Positions 15,847 to 23,755 of a stretch of DNA of 64,000 nt are shown here, piece by piece. The position numbers and the translations under genes were made by a program. How positions within the stretch are numbered: the stretch's first letter is position 1; the number at the start of each line of letters is the position of its first letter. Origin of the DNA: Clostridia bacterium (GTDB lineage Bacteria; Bacillota; Clostridia; Oscillospirales; Acutalibacteraceae); the NCBI GenBank assembly GCA_017503785.1, contig JAFVSK010000002.1:1-64000 (forward strand), in the 5' to 3' direction. The notes below the pieces were generated by a model that searched no databases, was not told where the DNA came from, and saw only the letters and a list, made by a program, of their open reading frames with translations.

Positions 15847-17037
15847 ATGGCAAGACATTTCTTTACATCGGAATCCGTAACCGAGGGACATCCCGACAAG
15901 GTGTGCGACCAGATCTCGGATGCGGTGCTGGATGCAATTATTGCACAGGACCCTGAAGCACACGTTGCCTGCGAAACCGTGGCCACCACCGGCATGGTGA
16001 TGGTGATGGGCGAGATCACGACGACGGCGACGGTGGATATTCCCGCAATTGCCCGCGAGGTGGTTTGTGATATCGGCTACGAGGGCGCGGGTGCCGGCTT
16101 TGACGGCCGCACCTGTGCGGTGATGACCATGCTGGACAAGCAGTCGCCCGACATTGCGATGGGCGTGAACGAGGCGCTGGAGGTGCGCGGCGCGGCTGAA
16201 GGCGATGTGTATGACCGCATCGGTGCCGGTGACCAGGGCTTAATGTTCGGCTATGCCTGCAACGAAACGCCCGAGCTGATGCCGCTGCCCATTTCGCTGG
16301 CGCACAAGCTGGCCTACAAGCTGGCGCAGCTGCGCAAGGACGGCACGCTGCCGTATTTGCGCCCCGACGGCAAAACGCAGGTGACCGTGGAGTACGACGG
16401 CAACAAGCCGCTGCGTGTAGAGGCGGTGGTGGTGTCCACCCAGCACGACGAGGCGGTGACGCTGGAGACCATTCGCGCAGATATTACCGAAAAGCTGATT
16501 CGCCCCGAGGTGCCGGCGGCACTGCTGGACGAGAATACCAAGATCTACGTGAACCCCACCGGCCGTTTTGTGGTGGGTGGCCCGCAGGGCGACAGCGGTT
16601 TGACCGGTCGCAAGATCATTGTGGACACCTACGGCGGCTACGCTTGCCACGGCGGTGGCGCGTTCTCCGGCAAGGATCCCACCAAGGTGGACCGCTCGGC
16701 CAGTTATATGGCGCGCTATGCGGCGAAGAACGTGGTGGCGGCCGGCTTGGCTGAGCGTTGCGAGGTGCAGGTGGCTTACGCGATCGGTGTGGCACGTCCG
16801 GTATCGGTGCGTGTGGATACGCAGGGGACCGGTACGGTGGCCGATGAGGTGCTGGCTGCGGCCGTTGCCAAAATGTTTGATTTCCGTCCGGCGGCAATTA
16901 TTGATACGTTGCAGCTGCGGCGCCCGCAGTATCGTGCGTTGGCGGCCTACGGACACGTGGGACGTGAGGATCTGGACGTGGTTTGGGAGAGAACCGACCG
17001 TGCAGCGGCTTTGAAGGCGGCTGTAGAAAATCATTGA
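15847..17037 (+). CDS. metK: S-adenosylmethionine synthase
   Basis: 396 residues, standard length. It makes SAM from methionine and ATP. Motifs: GHPDK near residue 14, MVMGEITT near 50, [12 protein letters not shown] near 120, and [16 protein letters not shown] near 275 (the signature glycine-rich loop). RBS AAAGGAGGAAG precedes the ATG. Single-gene unit under a SAM-I riboswitch, giving direct feedback by its product. Confidence 0.98.
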   Translation: MARHFFTSESVTEGHPDKVCDQISDAVLDAIIAQDPEAHVACETVATTGMVMVMGEITTTATVDIPAIAREVVCDIGYEGAGAGFDGRTCAVMTMLDKQSPDIAMGVNEALEVRGAAEGDVYDRIGAGDQGLMFGYACNETPELMPLPISLAHKLAYKLAQLRKDGTLPYLRPDGKTQVTVEYDGNKPLRVEAVVVSTQHDEAVTLETIRADITEKLIRPEVPAALLDENTKIYVNPTGRFVVGGPQGDSGLTGRKIIVDTYGGYACHGGGAFSGKDPTKVDRSASYMARYAAKNVVAAGLAERCEVQVAYAIGVARPVSVRVDTQGTGTVADEVLAAAVAKMFDFRPAAIIDTLQLRRPQYRALAAYGHVGREDLDVVWERTDRAAALKAAVENH

Positions 17038-17062
17038 CAAGCACGCAAAAAAATGGGATAAT
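17034..17062 (+). promoter_or_regulatory. Promoter of rsmD-coaD operon, overlapping the metK stop
   Basis: TTGACA, 17-bp spacer, GATAAT. The expected transcription start, about 17069, is one or two bases from the rsmD ATG. Confidence 0.7.
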
Positions 17063-17070
17063 AACAGTAT

Positions 17071-17607
17071 ATGAGAATTATTACAGGAAAAGCGAAGGGC
17101 TGTCGTTTGGAAACGCTTTCGGGGCTGGATACACGGCCCACGGTGGAGCGTGTGAAAGAAGGCGTGTTCTCCGCGATCAGCTTTGAAATTGAAGGGCGGC
17201 GCGTGCTGGATCTGTTTGCCGGTTCCGGTCAAATGGGGTTAGAGGCACTCAGCCGCGGTGCACAGTCGTGCGTGTTTGTCGACCGCAGCCGCGAGGCGGT
17301 GCAGGTGGTTCGGCGTAACGCGCAGGCAGCACGCTTGGCCGAAGCGGCCACGGTGCTGTGTACGGACTCCCTGGGGTATTTGGCGCAATGCCGCGAGCGG
17401 TTTGATCTTGTGTTTTTAGACCCGCCGTACGATGCTGCGTTGCTGGTGCCGTGCTTGGAAAAACTGGGCGCGGTTGTTAACACCGGCGGTGCGGTGCTTT
17501 GTGAAAGCGACAGGCAGACCGAGCTTCCCGACGAGGTGGGGCCGCTGTGCTTGGAACGCTCGTACCGTTACGGTCGAGTGGTAGTGCGTTTGTACCGTTG
17601 CAAGTGA
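17071..17607 (+). CDS. rsmD: 16S rRNA (guanine-966-N2)-methyltransferase RsmD
   Basis: 178 residues. N-terminus MRIITGKAKGCRLETL and TRPTVERVKEGVFSAI are family hallmarks. The SAM-binding motif is VLDLFAGSGQMGLEAL (about 45-60), and the catalytic DPPY lies at 117-120. It methylates G966 in the 30S subunit. There is no ribosome binding site upstream, and the promoter places the start of RNA at the ATG itself, so the mRNA may be leaderless. coaD follows after 10 bp; the rsmD-coaD pairing is common in Bacillota. Confidence 0.93.
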   Translation: MRIITGKAKGCRLETLSGLDTRPTVERVKEGVFSAISFEIEGRRVLDLFAGSGQMGLEALSRGAQSCVFVDRSREAVQVVRRNAQAARLAEAATVLCTDSLGYLAQCRERFDLVFLDPPYDAALLVPCLEKLGAVVNTGGAVLCESDRQTELPDEVGPLCLERSYRYGRVVVRLYRCK

Positions 17608-17617
17608 GGTTGTATGT

Positions 17618-18109
17618 ATGAAACTGGCAATTTGTCCCGGCAGCTTTGATCCCGTTACCAACGGACACTTACAGATCGTGTCGCGTGCGGCGGAAATGTT
17701 TGATCGCGTTATCGTGGTTGCAATGGCAAATCAAAACAAGCAGCCGCTGTTTTCGGCAGAGGAACGGGTGGAGCTCTTGCGCCGTGCTACGGCGGGGATG
17801 GCAAACGTGGAGGTAGATACCTACGACGGCTTGCTGGTGGAGTATGCTCGTCAAAAGCAGGCGAGCGTAATTGTGAAGGGCTTGCGCGCTATGTCGGATT
17901 TCGAATACGAATTCCAGATGGCGCTGACCAACCGAAAACTGAATCCCGACGTGGAAACGGTGTTTTTGGCAACCAGTGCGGAATATATGTATTTATCCTC
18001 CAGCCTGGTAAAGCAGGTGGCGAGCCTGGGCGGAGATATCCGCGAGTTTGTACCGGCGTGTATTATTAAGGATATATTAGAAAAATACGGAAGGGAAGAG
18101 ACTCAATGA
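17618..18109 (+). CDS. coaD: Phosphopantetheine adenylyltransferase
   Basis: 163 residues. It transfers AMP to 4'-phosphopantetheine, the penultimate step of coenzyme A synthesis. The nucleotidyltransferase motif is GSFDPVTNGHL near the N-terminus; KGLRAMSDFEYEFQMALTNR near 87 and YLSSSLVKQVASLGGDI near 128 are family-specific. It shares four bases with the next gene (ATGA), so the three genes rsmD, coaD and the coiled-coil gene form one operon. Confidence 0.96.
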   Translation: MKLAICPGSFDPVTNGHLQIVSRAAEMFDRVIVVAMANQNKQPLFSAEERVELLRRATAGMANVEVDTYDGLLVEYARQKQASVIVKGLRAMSDFEYEFQMALTNRKLNPDVETVFLATSAEYMYLSSSLVKQVASLGGDIREFVPACIIKDILEKYGREETQ

Positions 18110-18570
18110 ACAACGTAGATACCATTTTGGCCGAAATTGATGAAATGATCGACAAGGCGTGGGGTATGCCGCTGTCGGGCGGTAAGTGCCTGATCGAGGC
18201 GGATCTTCTGCGCGATAAGATCGACGGTATCCGCAGCAACATGCCCGAGGTGGTTCGTCAGGCGAAGAAGCTGGTGGAGGACCGCGCGGAGATCGTGAAC
18301 GGTGCGAAGAAGGAAGCCGAGGATATCATCCGTACGGCGGAAGAGCGCGCTCGCAATCTCGTAATGCAGGAAGAGGTTGTGAAGCAGGCTCAGGCCAAGG
18401 CGAACGAGATCGCGCTCACCACACAGAAGAAGTGCCGCGAGATGCGCAAGGGTGCGCAGGATTTTGCAGACGATCTGCTCAAGCGCTGCGAGGAAACGCT
18501 GGCGAAGCAGGTGAACGAGGTGCATCAGACCCGTCAGATGCTCCGCAAGCCCGCTGCTCGCGAGGAATAA
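18106..18570 (+). CDS. Coiled-coil protein downstream of coaD
   Basis: 154 residues, almost entirely helical and charged, with a predicted coiled coil at about 55-145 (long runs of K, E, A, Q in heptads). No signal or membrane segment. It resembles V-ATPase subunit H/E-like or DivIVA-like helical proteins often annotated as ATPase after coaD in Clostridia, but no nucleotide-binding motif is visible. Its start overlaps the coaD stop. A structural role, perhaps at the membrane or septum, is only a guess. Confidence 0.75.
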   Translation: MNNVDTILAEIDEMIDKAWGMPLSGGKCLIEADLLRDKIDGIRSNMPEVVRQAKKLVEDRAEIVNGAKKEAEDIIRTAEERARNLVMQEEVVKQAQAKANEIALTTQKKCREMRKGAQDFADDLLKRCEETLAKQVNEVHQTRQMLRKPAAREE

Positions 18571-18579
18571 TGAGAACTC

Positions 18580-18613
18580 AAAAAGGGGAAAACGCTTGGT
18601 TTTCTCCTTTTTG
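18580..18613 (+). terminator. Terminator after the coaD operon
   Basis: AAAAAGGGGAAAAC, loop GCTTG, GTTTTCTCCTTTTT. Confidence 0.85.
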
Positions 18614-18659
18614 TTCGGCTGTGTGTGTGAAATTTTTCACATAAGCGGCCGACAACCTC

Positions 18660-18688
18660 TTGCGTTTCAACGCAAAGCAGGATATAAT
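18660..18688 (+). promoter_or_regulatory. Promoter of the Fe-S scaffold/GGGtGRT operon
   Basis: TTGCGT, 17-bp spacer, TATAAT. Confidence 0.75.
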
Positions 18689-18720
18689 AAGAAAAGTATA
18701 AACCCGAAAGGAGTACGAAC

Positions 18721-19413
18721 ATGAACTATTCACACGAAGTAGAACAGATGTGTATCGTGAAGAAAGGACCGCACCACGGTCCGGCACCCATTCCCGAAGA
18801 GGGCAAATGGGTGAAGGCTACGCAGATCGCGGATATTTCCGGTCTGTCGCACGGTGTGGGCTGGTGCGCTCCGCAGCAGGGCACCTGCAAGCTCACGCTG
18901 AACCTGAAGGACGGTATTGTTGAGGAAGCGCTGGTGGAGACCATCGGTTGCTCCGGTATGACCCATTCGGCCGCTATGGCCGCGGAGATCCTGCCCGGCA
19001 AGACTCTGCTGGAATGCTTGAACACCGACCTGGTGTGCGATGCGATCAACGTGGCGATGCGCGAGATCTTCCTGCAGCTGGTGTATGGCCGCACGCAGTC
19101 GGCTTTCTCCGAGGACGGCTTGTCCATCGGTGCCGGTTTGGAAGACCTGGGCAAGGGCCTGCGTTCGCAGGTGGGCACCATGTATTCCACTAAGGTAAAG
19201 GGCGTTCGCTATCTGGAGATGGCGGAAGGCTACGTTACCAAGTTGGCGCTGGACGAGGATGGCGAGGTTATCGGCTATCAGTTCGTGCGCTTGGGCAAAA
19301 TGCTGGAGGATATCCGCCACGGTATGCAGCCCAACGAAGCTTATGAGAAGAATATCGGTCAGTACGGTCGCTTCGATTCCGCGGCGAAGTACATTGACCC
19401 GCGTGAAGAATAA
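18721..19413 (+). CDS. IscU/NifU-like iron-sulfur cluster scaffold protein
   Basis: 230 residues. The three cysteines expected for a cluster-assembly scaffold are in GWCAPQQGTC (Cys49, Cys56) and ETIGCSGMTHSAAMAAEIL (Cys77); the last stretch resembles the NifU/IscU signature. A C-terminal extension of about 100 residues is not in classic IscU. RBS AAAGGAG precedes the ATG. It is followed after 15 bp by a GGGtGRT-family gene; this pair recurs in Clostridia. Assigned as Fe-S scaffold by family resemblance; client proteins unknown. Confidence 0.8.
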   Translation: MNYSHEVEQMCIVKKGPHHGPAPIPEEGKWVKATQIADISGLSHGVGWCAPQQGTCKLTLNLKDGIVEEALVETIGCSGMTHSAAMAAEILPGKTLLECLNTDLVCDAINVAMREIFLQLVYGRTQSAFSEDGLSIGAGLEDLGKGLRSQVGTMYSTKVKGVRYLEMAEGYVTKLALDEDGEVIGYQFVRLGKMLEDIRHGMQPNEAYEKNIGQYGRFDSAAKYIDPREE

Positions 19414-19428
19414 GAGGAGGCGGCACAA

Positions 19429-20436
19429 ATGGCGAACGATGTGAAATTTGAAGGCAAAGACAGACGTCTTGCGAAGATCGAGGAATTCCTCGCGGCCAAC
19501 GGCCTCGGCTCTATGGAAGATTGCCGCGCTCTGTGCGAAAGCAAGGGTGTGGACGTAAACGCGATCGTGAAGGGCGTGCAGCCCATCGCTTTTGAAAACG
19601 CTGTGTGGGCGTACACGCTGGGCGTGGCGCTGGCGCTGAAGCGCGGCATCAAGGATGCAGCTGAGGCTTCGGCTGTGATCGGCGAGGGCCTGCAGGCGTT
19701 CTGCGTGCCCGGTTCGGTTGCCGAGCAGCGTAAGGTTGGCTTGGGCCACGGTAATCTGGGCAAAATGCTGCTCAGCGAAGAAACCGCTTGTTTTGCGTTC
19801 TTGGCGGGTCACGAGTCTTTCGCGGCTGCCGAAGGCGCTATCGGTATTGCCCGCACGGCTAACAAGGCTCGTAAAACGCCGCTGCGCGTTATCCTGAACG
19901 GCCTGGGCAAGGATGCGGCGTATATCATCAGCCGTATCAACGGCTTCACCTACGTGGAGACCGAGTACGATTTCTTCACCGATGAGCTGAAGATCGTGCG
20001 CGAGAAGGCGTTCTCCGACGGCGAGCGCGCCAAGGTGAAGTGCTACGGTGCGAACGACGTTAATGAAGGCGTTGCCATCATGCAGCACGAGGCGGTTGAG
20101 GTTTCCATTACCGGTAACTCCACCAACCCCACGCGCTTCCAGCATCCGGTGGCCGGCACCTACAAGAAGTGGGCGATCGAGAACGGCAAGAAGTACTTCT
20201 CGGTGGCTTCGGGCGGCGGCACGGGCCGTACCCTGCACCCCGATAACGTGGCGGCAGGCCCGGCTTCCTACGGCTTGACCGATACCATGGGCCGTATGCA
20301 CGGCGATGCCCAGTTTGCGGGTTCCTCTTCGGTGCCTGCTCACGTGGAAATGATGGGCTTGATCGGTATGGGTAACAACCCGATGGTCGGTGCGACCGTG
20401 GCTTGCGCTGTGGCTGTCAGCGAGGCGCTGAAATAA
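19429..20436 (+). CDS. GGGtGRT family protein
   Basis: 335 residues, soluble. The family-naming motif GGGTGRT is present near residues 262-268, within SVASGGGTGRTLHPDN. The region around 200 (KCYGANDVNEGVAIMQHEAVEVSITGNSTNP) is also strongly conserved-looking. Biochemical function of the family is not known to me. Tight pairing with an IscU-like scaffold in a two-gene operon suggests a role in Fe-S or metal-cluster handling. RBS AGGAGGCGG. A strong terminator follows. Confidence 0.85.
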   Translation: MANDVKFEGKDRRLAKIEEFLAANGLGSMEDCRALCESKGVDVNAIVKGVQPIAFENAVWAYTLGVALALKRGIKDAAEASAVIGEGLQAFCVPGSVAEQRKVGLGHGNLGKMLLSEETACFAFLAGHESFAAAEGAIGIARTANKARKTPLRVILNGLGKDAAYIISRINGFTYVETEYDFFTDELKIVREKAFSDGERAKVKCYGANDVNEGVAIMQHEAVEVSITGNSTNPTRFQHPVAGTYKKWAIENGKKYFSVASGGGTGRTLHPDNVAAGPASYGLTDTMGRMHGDAQFAGSSSVPAHVEMMGLIGMGNNPMVGATVACAVAVSEALK

Positions 20437-20446
20437 GTAGATTTGA

Positions 20447-20480
20447 GAAAAGCCTTTCAAGCGAAAGGCTTTTCTTTTTT
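20447..20480 (+). terminator. Terminator after the GGGtGRT gene
   Basis: GAAAAGCCTTTC, loop AAGC, GAAAGGCTTTTC, then TTTTTT. Confidence 0.92.
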
Positions 20481-20558
20481 GCTTCAAAGAGATATCGATA
20501 CAGTTGAAAAGGGTGGGGCTGTTAAAAAACATAATCCAAAGATTTACACACGAGGGTG

Positions 20559-20690
20559 TGTTACAATACAAAGCTGTTAAATATAAGCGAGTTTGCAAGG
20601 ACTTGCGATATGAGCAAAACAACCGTTTACAAACAGCTTTCACTATTGGAAAGCTAAAAGGGAGCGGCATAGCCGCTCCCTTTTAGCTTT
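20559..20690 (+). other. Possible small RNA between extended -10 box and terminator
   Basis: An extended -10 (TGTTACAAT, 20559-20567) precedes about 80 nt in which AAAGCTGTT (from 20570) can pair with AACAGCTTT (near 20633-20641). An 18-bp hairpin terminator follows. TTTACA at 20543 is only 13 bp from the -10, so the -35 is poor. The 60-codon frame here has no ribosome binding site. It is either a small RNA or leftover sequence. Confidence 0.3.
20651..20690. terminator. Bidirectional terminator
   Basis: An 18-bp perfect stem, AAGCTAAAAGGGAGCGGC and its complement, with a 3-nt loop. A and T tracts inside the stem base allow it to work on both the forward transcript and the reverse-strand gene ending at 20712. 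Confidence 0.85.
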
Positions 20691-20711
20691 GTGTATAATA
20701 TAACAAACCTA

Positions 20712-21398
20712 TCAGAATAATTTATCGTAACACTGGTCGCAAAAACGCGAGTTATGTGTAACAGGCCTTTTTTCACACCAATCACACATTTTTCTATCGT
20801 CGCGAAAACTGCTATGACCAAAACCTATTATCATAGCTATCAGTATTGGCAAAACACAGAGAATAACTTTTATAGCTTTAGAAGTGGATTGGGCTTTGGT
20901 AGCGCTGAATTTTTTCTCTAACCACGATGATATTAAAAAGCCAAGACCAAAGGTCATAGCAGCGCCTAACAACTTCCAAAATATTATATCAGGGGCTATC
21001 CAAAAAAACAAAAAAGCCAGGCAAGAGGGGAATACATATTTAAACCAACTATCACTATTATCGTTTATGACTGTGCTAACATCTGGAGTGCCACTTGCTA
21101 TGCACCTTTTGGCGTAATTAATAGCTGCTTTTATTTCATGTTTATCCCATTTATAGAAACAATAACTTCCCCAAAACGACTCTCCGTTGGCATCAGTGCC
21201 TTCTATACTTAACATGGAAATAAATTTATCAACTTCGAATTTTTTTATGTTTTTATATGGACAAAAATGGTAAATAGGGTTATCTGTTTTTTTGTTTAGC
21301 CAATCTTCGTCGCTAATATATTCCGTGCGAATACCATATTCGAGAAAAACGACTTTAGATTGTTCGCTAATTTGAAATTCTTTTCTAAAGGCTTCCAT
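20712..21398 (-). CDS. Membrane protein with C-terminal zinc-ribbon-like motif
   Basis: 228 residues. The N-terminal 110 residues are soluble, mixed alpha/beta, possibly PH-like. Two or three membrane helices follow (FPSCLAFLFFWIAPDIIFW, then LLGAAMTFGLGFLIS, then VILCVLPILIAMIIGFG). The tail has CDWC and CDQC 11 residues apart, a likely zinc ribbon. The ATG at 21398 follows GAGGAGGAAATAAAA. Codon use is visibly AT-richer than all neighbours, suggesting recent acquisition. A promoter, a long hairpin leader and a terminator-like hairpin precede it. Function unknown. Confidence 0.75.
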   Translation of the reverse strand: MEAFRKEFQISEQSKVVFLEYGIRTEYISDEDWLNKKTDNPIYHFCPYKNIKKFEVDKFISMLSIEGTDANGESFWGSYCFYKWDKHEIKAAINYAKRCIASGTPDVSTVINDNSDSWFKYVFPSCLAFLFFWIAPDIIFWKLLGAAMTFGLGFLISSWLEKKFSATKAQSTSKAIKVILCVLPILIAMIIGFGHSSFRDDRKMCDWCEKRPVTHNSRFCDQCYDKLF

Positions 21399-21412
21399 TT
21401 TTATTTCCTCCT

Positions 21413-21583
21413 CAAAATAAAAGTGTGCAACCGGAACTGCACACACCGAAAAATGCGACTCACGATTGCTACCACACAACATTTTCGGCCAACACAAAAG
21501 TGCGCGAAAATAGAGTCCGCATTTTTACCGAAAGATAAAAATGCACACTTTCTATGTTGGCAGTATTAAAATGTTGTGTGGTA
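21413..21583 (-). ncRNA. Long structured leader with terminator-like hairpin
   Basis: On the reverse strand the transcript would start at the arm TACCACACAACATTTT (21568-21583 on the forward map), which pairs perfectly over 16 bp with 21470-21485. Nested inside are GCCAACA with TGTTGGC (21488-21494, 21555-21561) and GCATTTTT with AAAAATGC (21519-21526, 21537-21544). Closer to the gene, GTGTGCA and TGCACAC (21423-21429, 21438-21444) form a hairpin followed by TTTTATTTT, directly before the ribosome binding site. The layout is that of a transcription attenuator. No known class recognised. Confidence 0.55.
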
Positions 21584-21588
21584 ATTGC

Positions 21589-21617
21589 ATTGTAGCACAT
21601 TCTTGCGAGAAAAGCAA
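21589..21617 (-). promoter_or_regulatory. Promoter of the structured leader/membrane protein gene
   Basis: On the reverse strand, TTGCTT, 17-bp spacer, TACAAT. The predicted start falls at the first base of the long hairpin. Confidence 0.65.
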
Positions 21618-21666
21618 CAAGGAGTACCGTGTGGGGAGTGTGCTTTAAAATTCGGCAAACCGCGTG

Positions 21667-21695
21667 TTTACACGCGGGGGATTTTGTGTTACAAT
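21667..21695 (+). promoter_or_regulatory. Promoter of the first GH16 gene
   Basis: TTTACA, 17-bp spacer, TACAAT, with TGT extending the -10. Confidence 0.7.
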
Positions 21696-21722
21696 ACAAG
21701 CAGAACTGTTGGAGGTGGCGTT

Positions 21723-22595
21723 ATGAAAAAGTACAGACGACTTGTGGCGATCGCGGTGGCGATGGCGTTGTTGTTGGCGGGCTGCGGTGCTCCGCAGGAG
21801 GAGCAGCCCGATATTGCTGCGCCCGAAGCGGCGGCAACGGCCGGTATGACGAAGCTGGCGTTTTATGATGATTTTGATGATCCGTCCACCATTGACTGGA
21901 AGGGTACGGGTGAGGAAGGCTTTAAGTGGTATATTGACCGGCCGTTCGGGTGGGATCCGTTGCAGGACGGCGACGTGACTGTTGCCGATTCGGTGGCGAC
22001 CATTGCACCGCAGAAATCCAGTGCGAACTGGGGTATCAGCACGTACAGTGCCAAGGGGGATACCGGCAAGGCGTTTACCTACGCGTATTTTGAGGCGAGT
22101 ATTCGCATTGATCTGAACAAGACCAAGGCGGACTTGACCACCAAGGGGCAGCCGGCGTTTTGGAGCTTTTCCAAGGCGCATACCCTCGGACGTGACGCAG
22201 GCAACTGGGGTGAAATTGATTTCTTTGAGGTGACTTTTGAGGGGGACGGCAGCTTCCACAACCGCTTGGTGACCTCGGTGCACGATTCCATTATGATCGA
22301 TGGCAAGCAGGTGAACCGCTCCAACGCCAACAACACGCACGAGTATTTCGTGATGGAGGGCTGGCACACCTACGGTTGCTTGTGGACGCCGGGTGAGATC
22401 TCGTGGTATCTGGACGGCGAGAAAATTTTGTCGCAGAGCTATAGTGCCGACGGGATGCCCGAGCCGGCTTCGTCCAGCAACCAGGTGAAGGGCTGCTACA
22501 GTATTTTGGACCAGGAAGAAATGCTGGTTATTTTGGGTAGCGGCCCGTGCTGGCCGATGGATGTGGACTGGGTGCGCGTGTGGCAAGCAGAATAA
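21723..22595 (+). CDS. Glycoside hydrolase family 16 lipoprotein
   Basis: 290 residues. Signal peptide with lipobox LLAGC (Cys near 20), then an acidic spacer, then a concanavalin-like GH16 domain. The catalytic motif ExDxxE appears as GEIDFFEV near residue 165 (nucleophile and acid/base Glu). The C-terminus ends PMDVDWVRVWQ, typical of GH16. These enzymes cut beta-1,3/1,4-glucans, galactans or xyloglucan outside the cell. RBS GGAGGTGG. Its neighbour at 22712 is a close paralog, and sugar uptake genes follow. Substrate unknown. Confidence 0.85.
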   Translation: MKKYRRLVAIAVAMALLLAGCGAPQEEQPDIAAPEAAATAGMTKLAFYDDFDDPSTIDWKGTGEEGFKWYIDRPFGWDPLQDGDVTVADSVATIAPQKSSANWGISTYSAKGDTGKAFTYAYFEASIRIDLNKTKADLTTKGQPAFWSFSKAHTLGRDAGNWGEIDFFEVTFEGDGSFHNRLVTSVHDSIMIDGKQVNRSNANNTHEYFVMEGWHTYGCLWTPGEISWYLDGEKILSQSYSADGMPEPASSSNQVKGCYSILDQEEMLVILGSGPCWPMDVDWVRVWQAE

Positions 22596-22603
22596 GAGAA
22601 CAT

Positions 22604-22640
22604 TTCGCCTCGCTGATTTTTCAGCGGGGCGAATTTTGTC
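22604..22640 (+). terminator. Terminator between the two GH16 genes
   Basis: TTCGCCTCGCTGA, loop TTTT, TCAGCGGGGCGAA, then TTTTG. Confidence 0.82.
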
Positions 22641-22650
22641 CGATTTGGCA

Positions 22651-22679
22651 TTGCGTTTGCACAAACGGCGTGTTACAAT
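22651..22679 (+). promoter_or_regulatory. Promoter of the second GH16 gene
   Basis: TTGCGT, 17-bp spacer, TACAAT, with an extended TGT. It resembles the promoter of the first GH16 gene. Confidence 0.7.
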
Positions 22680-22711
22680 GAAGCATACCAAAAAGGAAGG
22701 TGTTGGTTATT

Positions 22712-23494
22712 ATGAGTACTATCGCAATTCCGCAGGCTGCTGAAAAAGCAGGCTACCGCAACTTGGTGTTTTATGATGATTTTGACGATGCCGCTACCGT
22801 GGACTGGAAGGATACCCGCAAGCCGGGGTTCAACTGGTATATTGATCGGCCGTTTAACTGGCCGTCATTGGTGGACGGCGACGTAACGATGAAGGAGTCG
22901 GTGCTGACGGTGGCACAAGAGCAATCGTGCGCTAACTGGGGTGTGGGCTCATACAGTGCTCACGGCGATACCGGCCACGCTTATCGTTACGGATATTTTG
23001 AAGCACGGATCCGTTTTGACGTTACCAAGAACAAGAAGGACGTATCGGGCTTCCCGGCGTGGTGGTGCTTTTCGGTGGCTCACACTACCGACCGCAACGA
23101 CGAGCATTGGTCGGAGCTGGATTTCTTTGAGGCGATGACCAACCCTACGGCGGGGGATGATTACACCGGCACTTACGTTGCCACGGTGCACGACTGGGTG
23201 CGTGACGGCAATCCGATCAACCACCAAAACCCCAACAACTGGCACGACAAGGTGGTGACCGAGGGTTGGCACGATTACGGCTGCTTGTGGAAGCCGGGCG
23301 TGTTTGAGTGGTATTATGACGGCGAGCTGCTGTCACGCGTGACGTATGCGGCCGACAGTCGCCCCGAGCCGGCAAATGAAAATAATTTTGAGGGCTGCTA
23401 CAGCTTTATGGAAACCGAAACCATGATGCTTATCCTCGGTTCCTGCAAGGAATGGCCGATGGACGTGGATTGGGTGCGCGTGTGGCAGGAATAA
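22712..23494 (+). CDS. Glycoside hydrolase family 16 protein without signal peptide
   Basis: 260 residues, paralog of the preceding lipoprotein: FYDDFDD, DWK, WYIDRPF, GDVT, ANWG, HDYGCLWKPG and the ending PMDVDWVRVWQ are shared. The catalytic motif is SELDFFEA (ExDxxE intact). The N-terminus MSTIAIPQAAEKAGYRNLVF is polar, with no signal peptide or lipobox, so the protein should stay inside unless exported another way. RBS AAGGAAGG lies 11 nt before the ATG. A cytoplasmic GH16 could act on imported oligosaccharides, fitting the adjacent transporter. A lost signal sequence is the alternative. Confidence 0.82.
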   Translation: MSTIAIPQAAEKAGYRNLVFYDDFDDAATVDWKDTRKPGFNWYIDRPFNWPSLVDGDVTMKESVLTVAQEQSCANWGVGSYSAHGDTGHAYRYGYFEARIRFDVTKNKKDVSGFPAWWCFSVAHTTDRNDEHWSELDFFEAMTNPTAGDDYTGTYVATVHDWVRDGNPINHQNPNNWHDKVVTEGWHDYGCLWKPGVFEWYYDGELLSRVTYAADSRPEPANENNFEGCYSFMETETMMLILGSCKEWPMDVDWVRVWQE

Positions 23495-23755
23495 GCTGCC
23501 AAACCTATAGTCAAATTGTTGCAAAAACAAGGGCGTTATTGTGCAATCGTCGTGTTTTACGCCAAAAAATAATCGTCAAGTTTTAAAATTGACGAAAAAG
23601 TGCTAGTTTATTGCGACAATTTTACTATATTATCTCCCAAAAAACAGTATAATGTTAGTAAGGGCTTTGTCGCAACCGGACGGCGGAAATCGTCGATCCG
23701 GGTATTTGTGTCGGACGACCTGCCTATTCAACACAATAATTAAGGGTGTGTGAAG
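23495..23755 (+). promoter_or_regulatory. 261-bp regulatory gap before the transport operon
   Basis: No gene. A TATAAT lies at 23648-23653 without a good -35. Palindrome CGTCAA/TTGACG with TTTTAAAA in the centre spans 23574-23594 and could be an operator. The sequence 23655-23745 has short GC-rich complementary pieces (CCGGACG, CGATCCGG) that could fold in the leader. No riboswitch recognised. Confidence 0.4.

Noticed and set aside
18730..20670. 646-codon reverse-strand frame opposite the Fe-S scaffold pair
   Set aside because: Antisense shadow of two well-supported genes; no ribosome binding site or domain.
21413..21583. Retron msr-msd RNA
   Set aside because: Long inverted repeats suggest it, but the following gene is a membrane zinc-ribbon protein with no reverse transcriptase motif.
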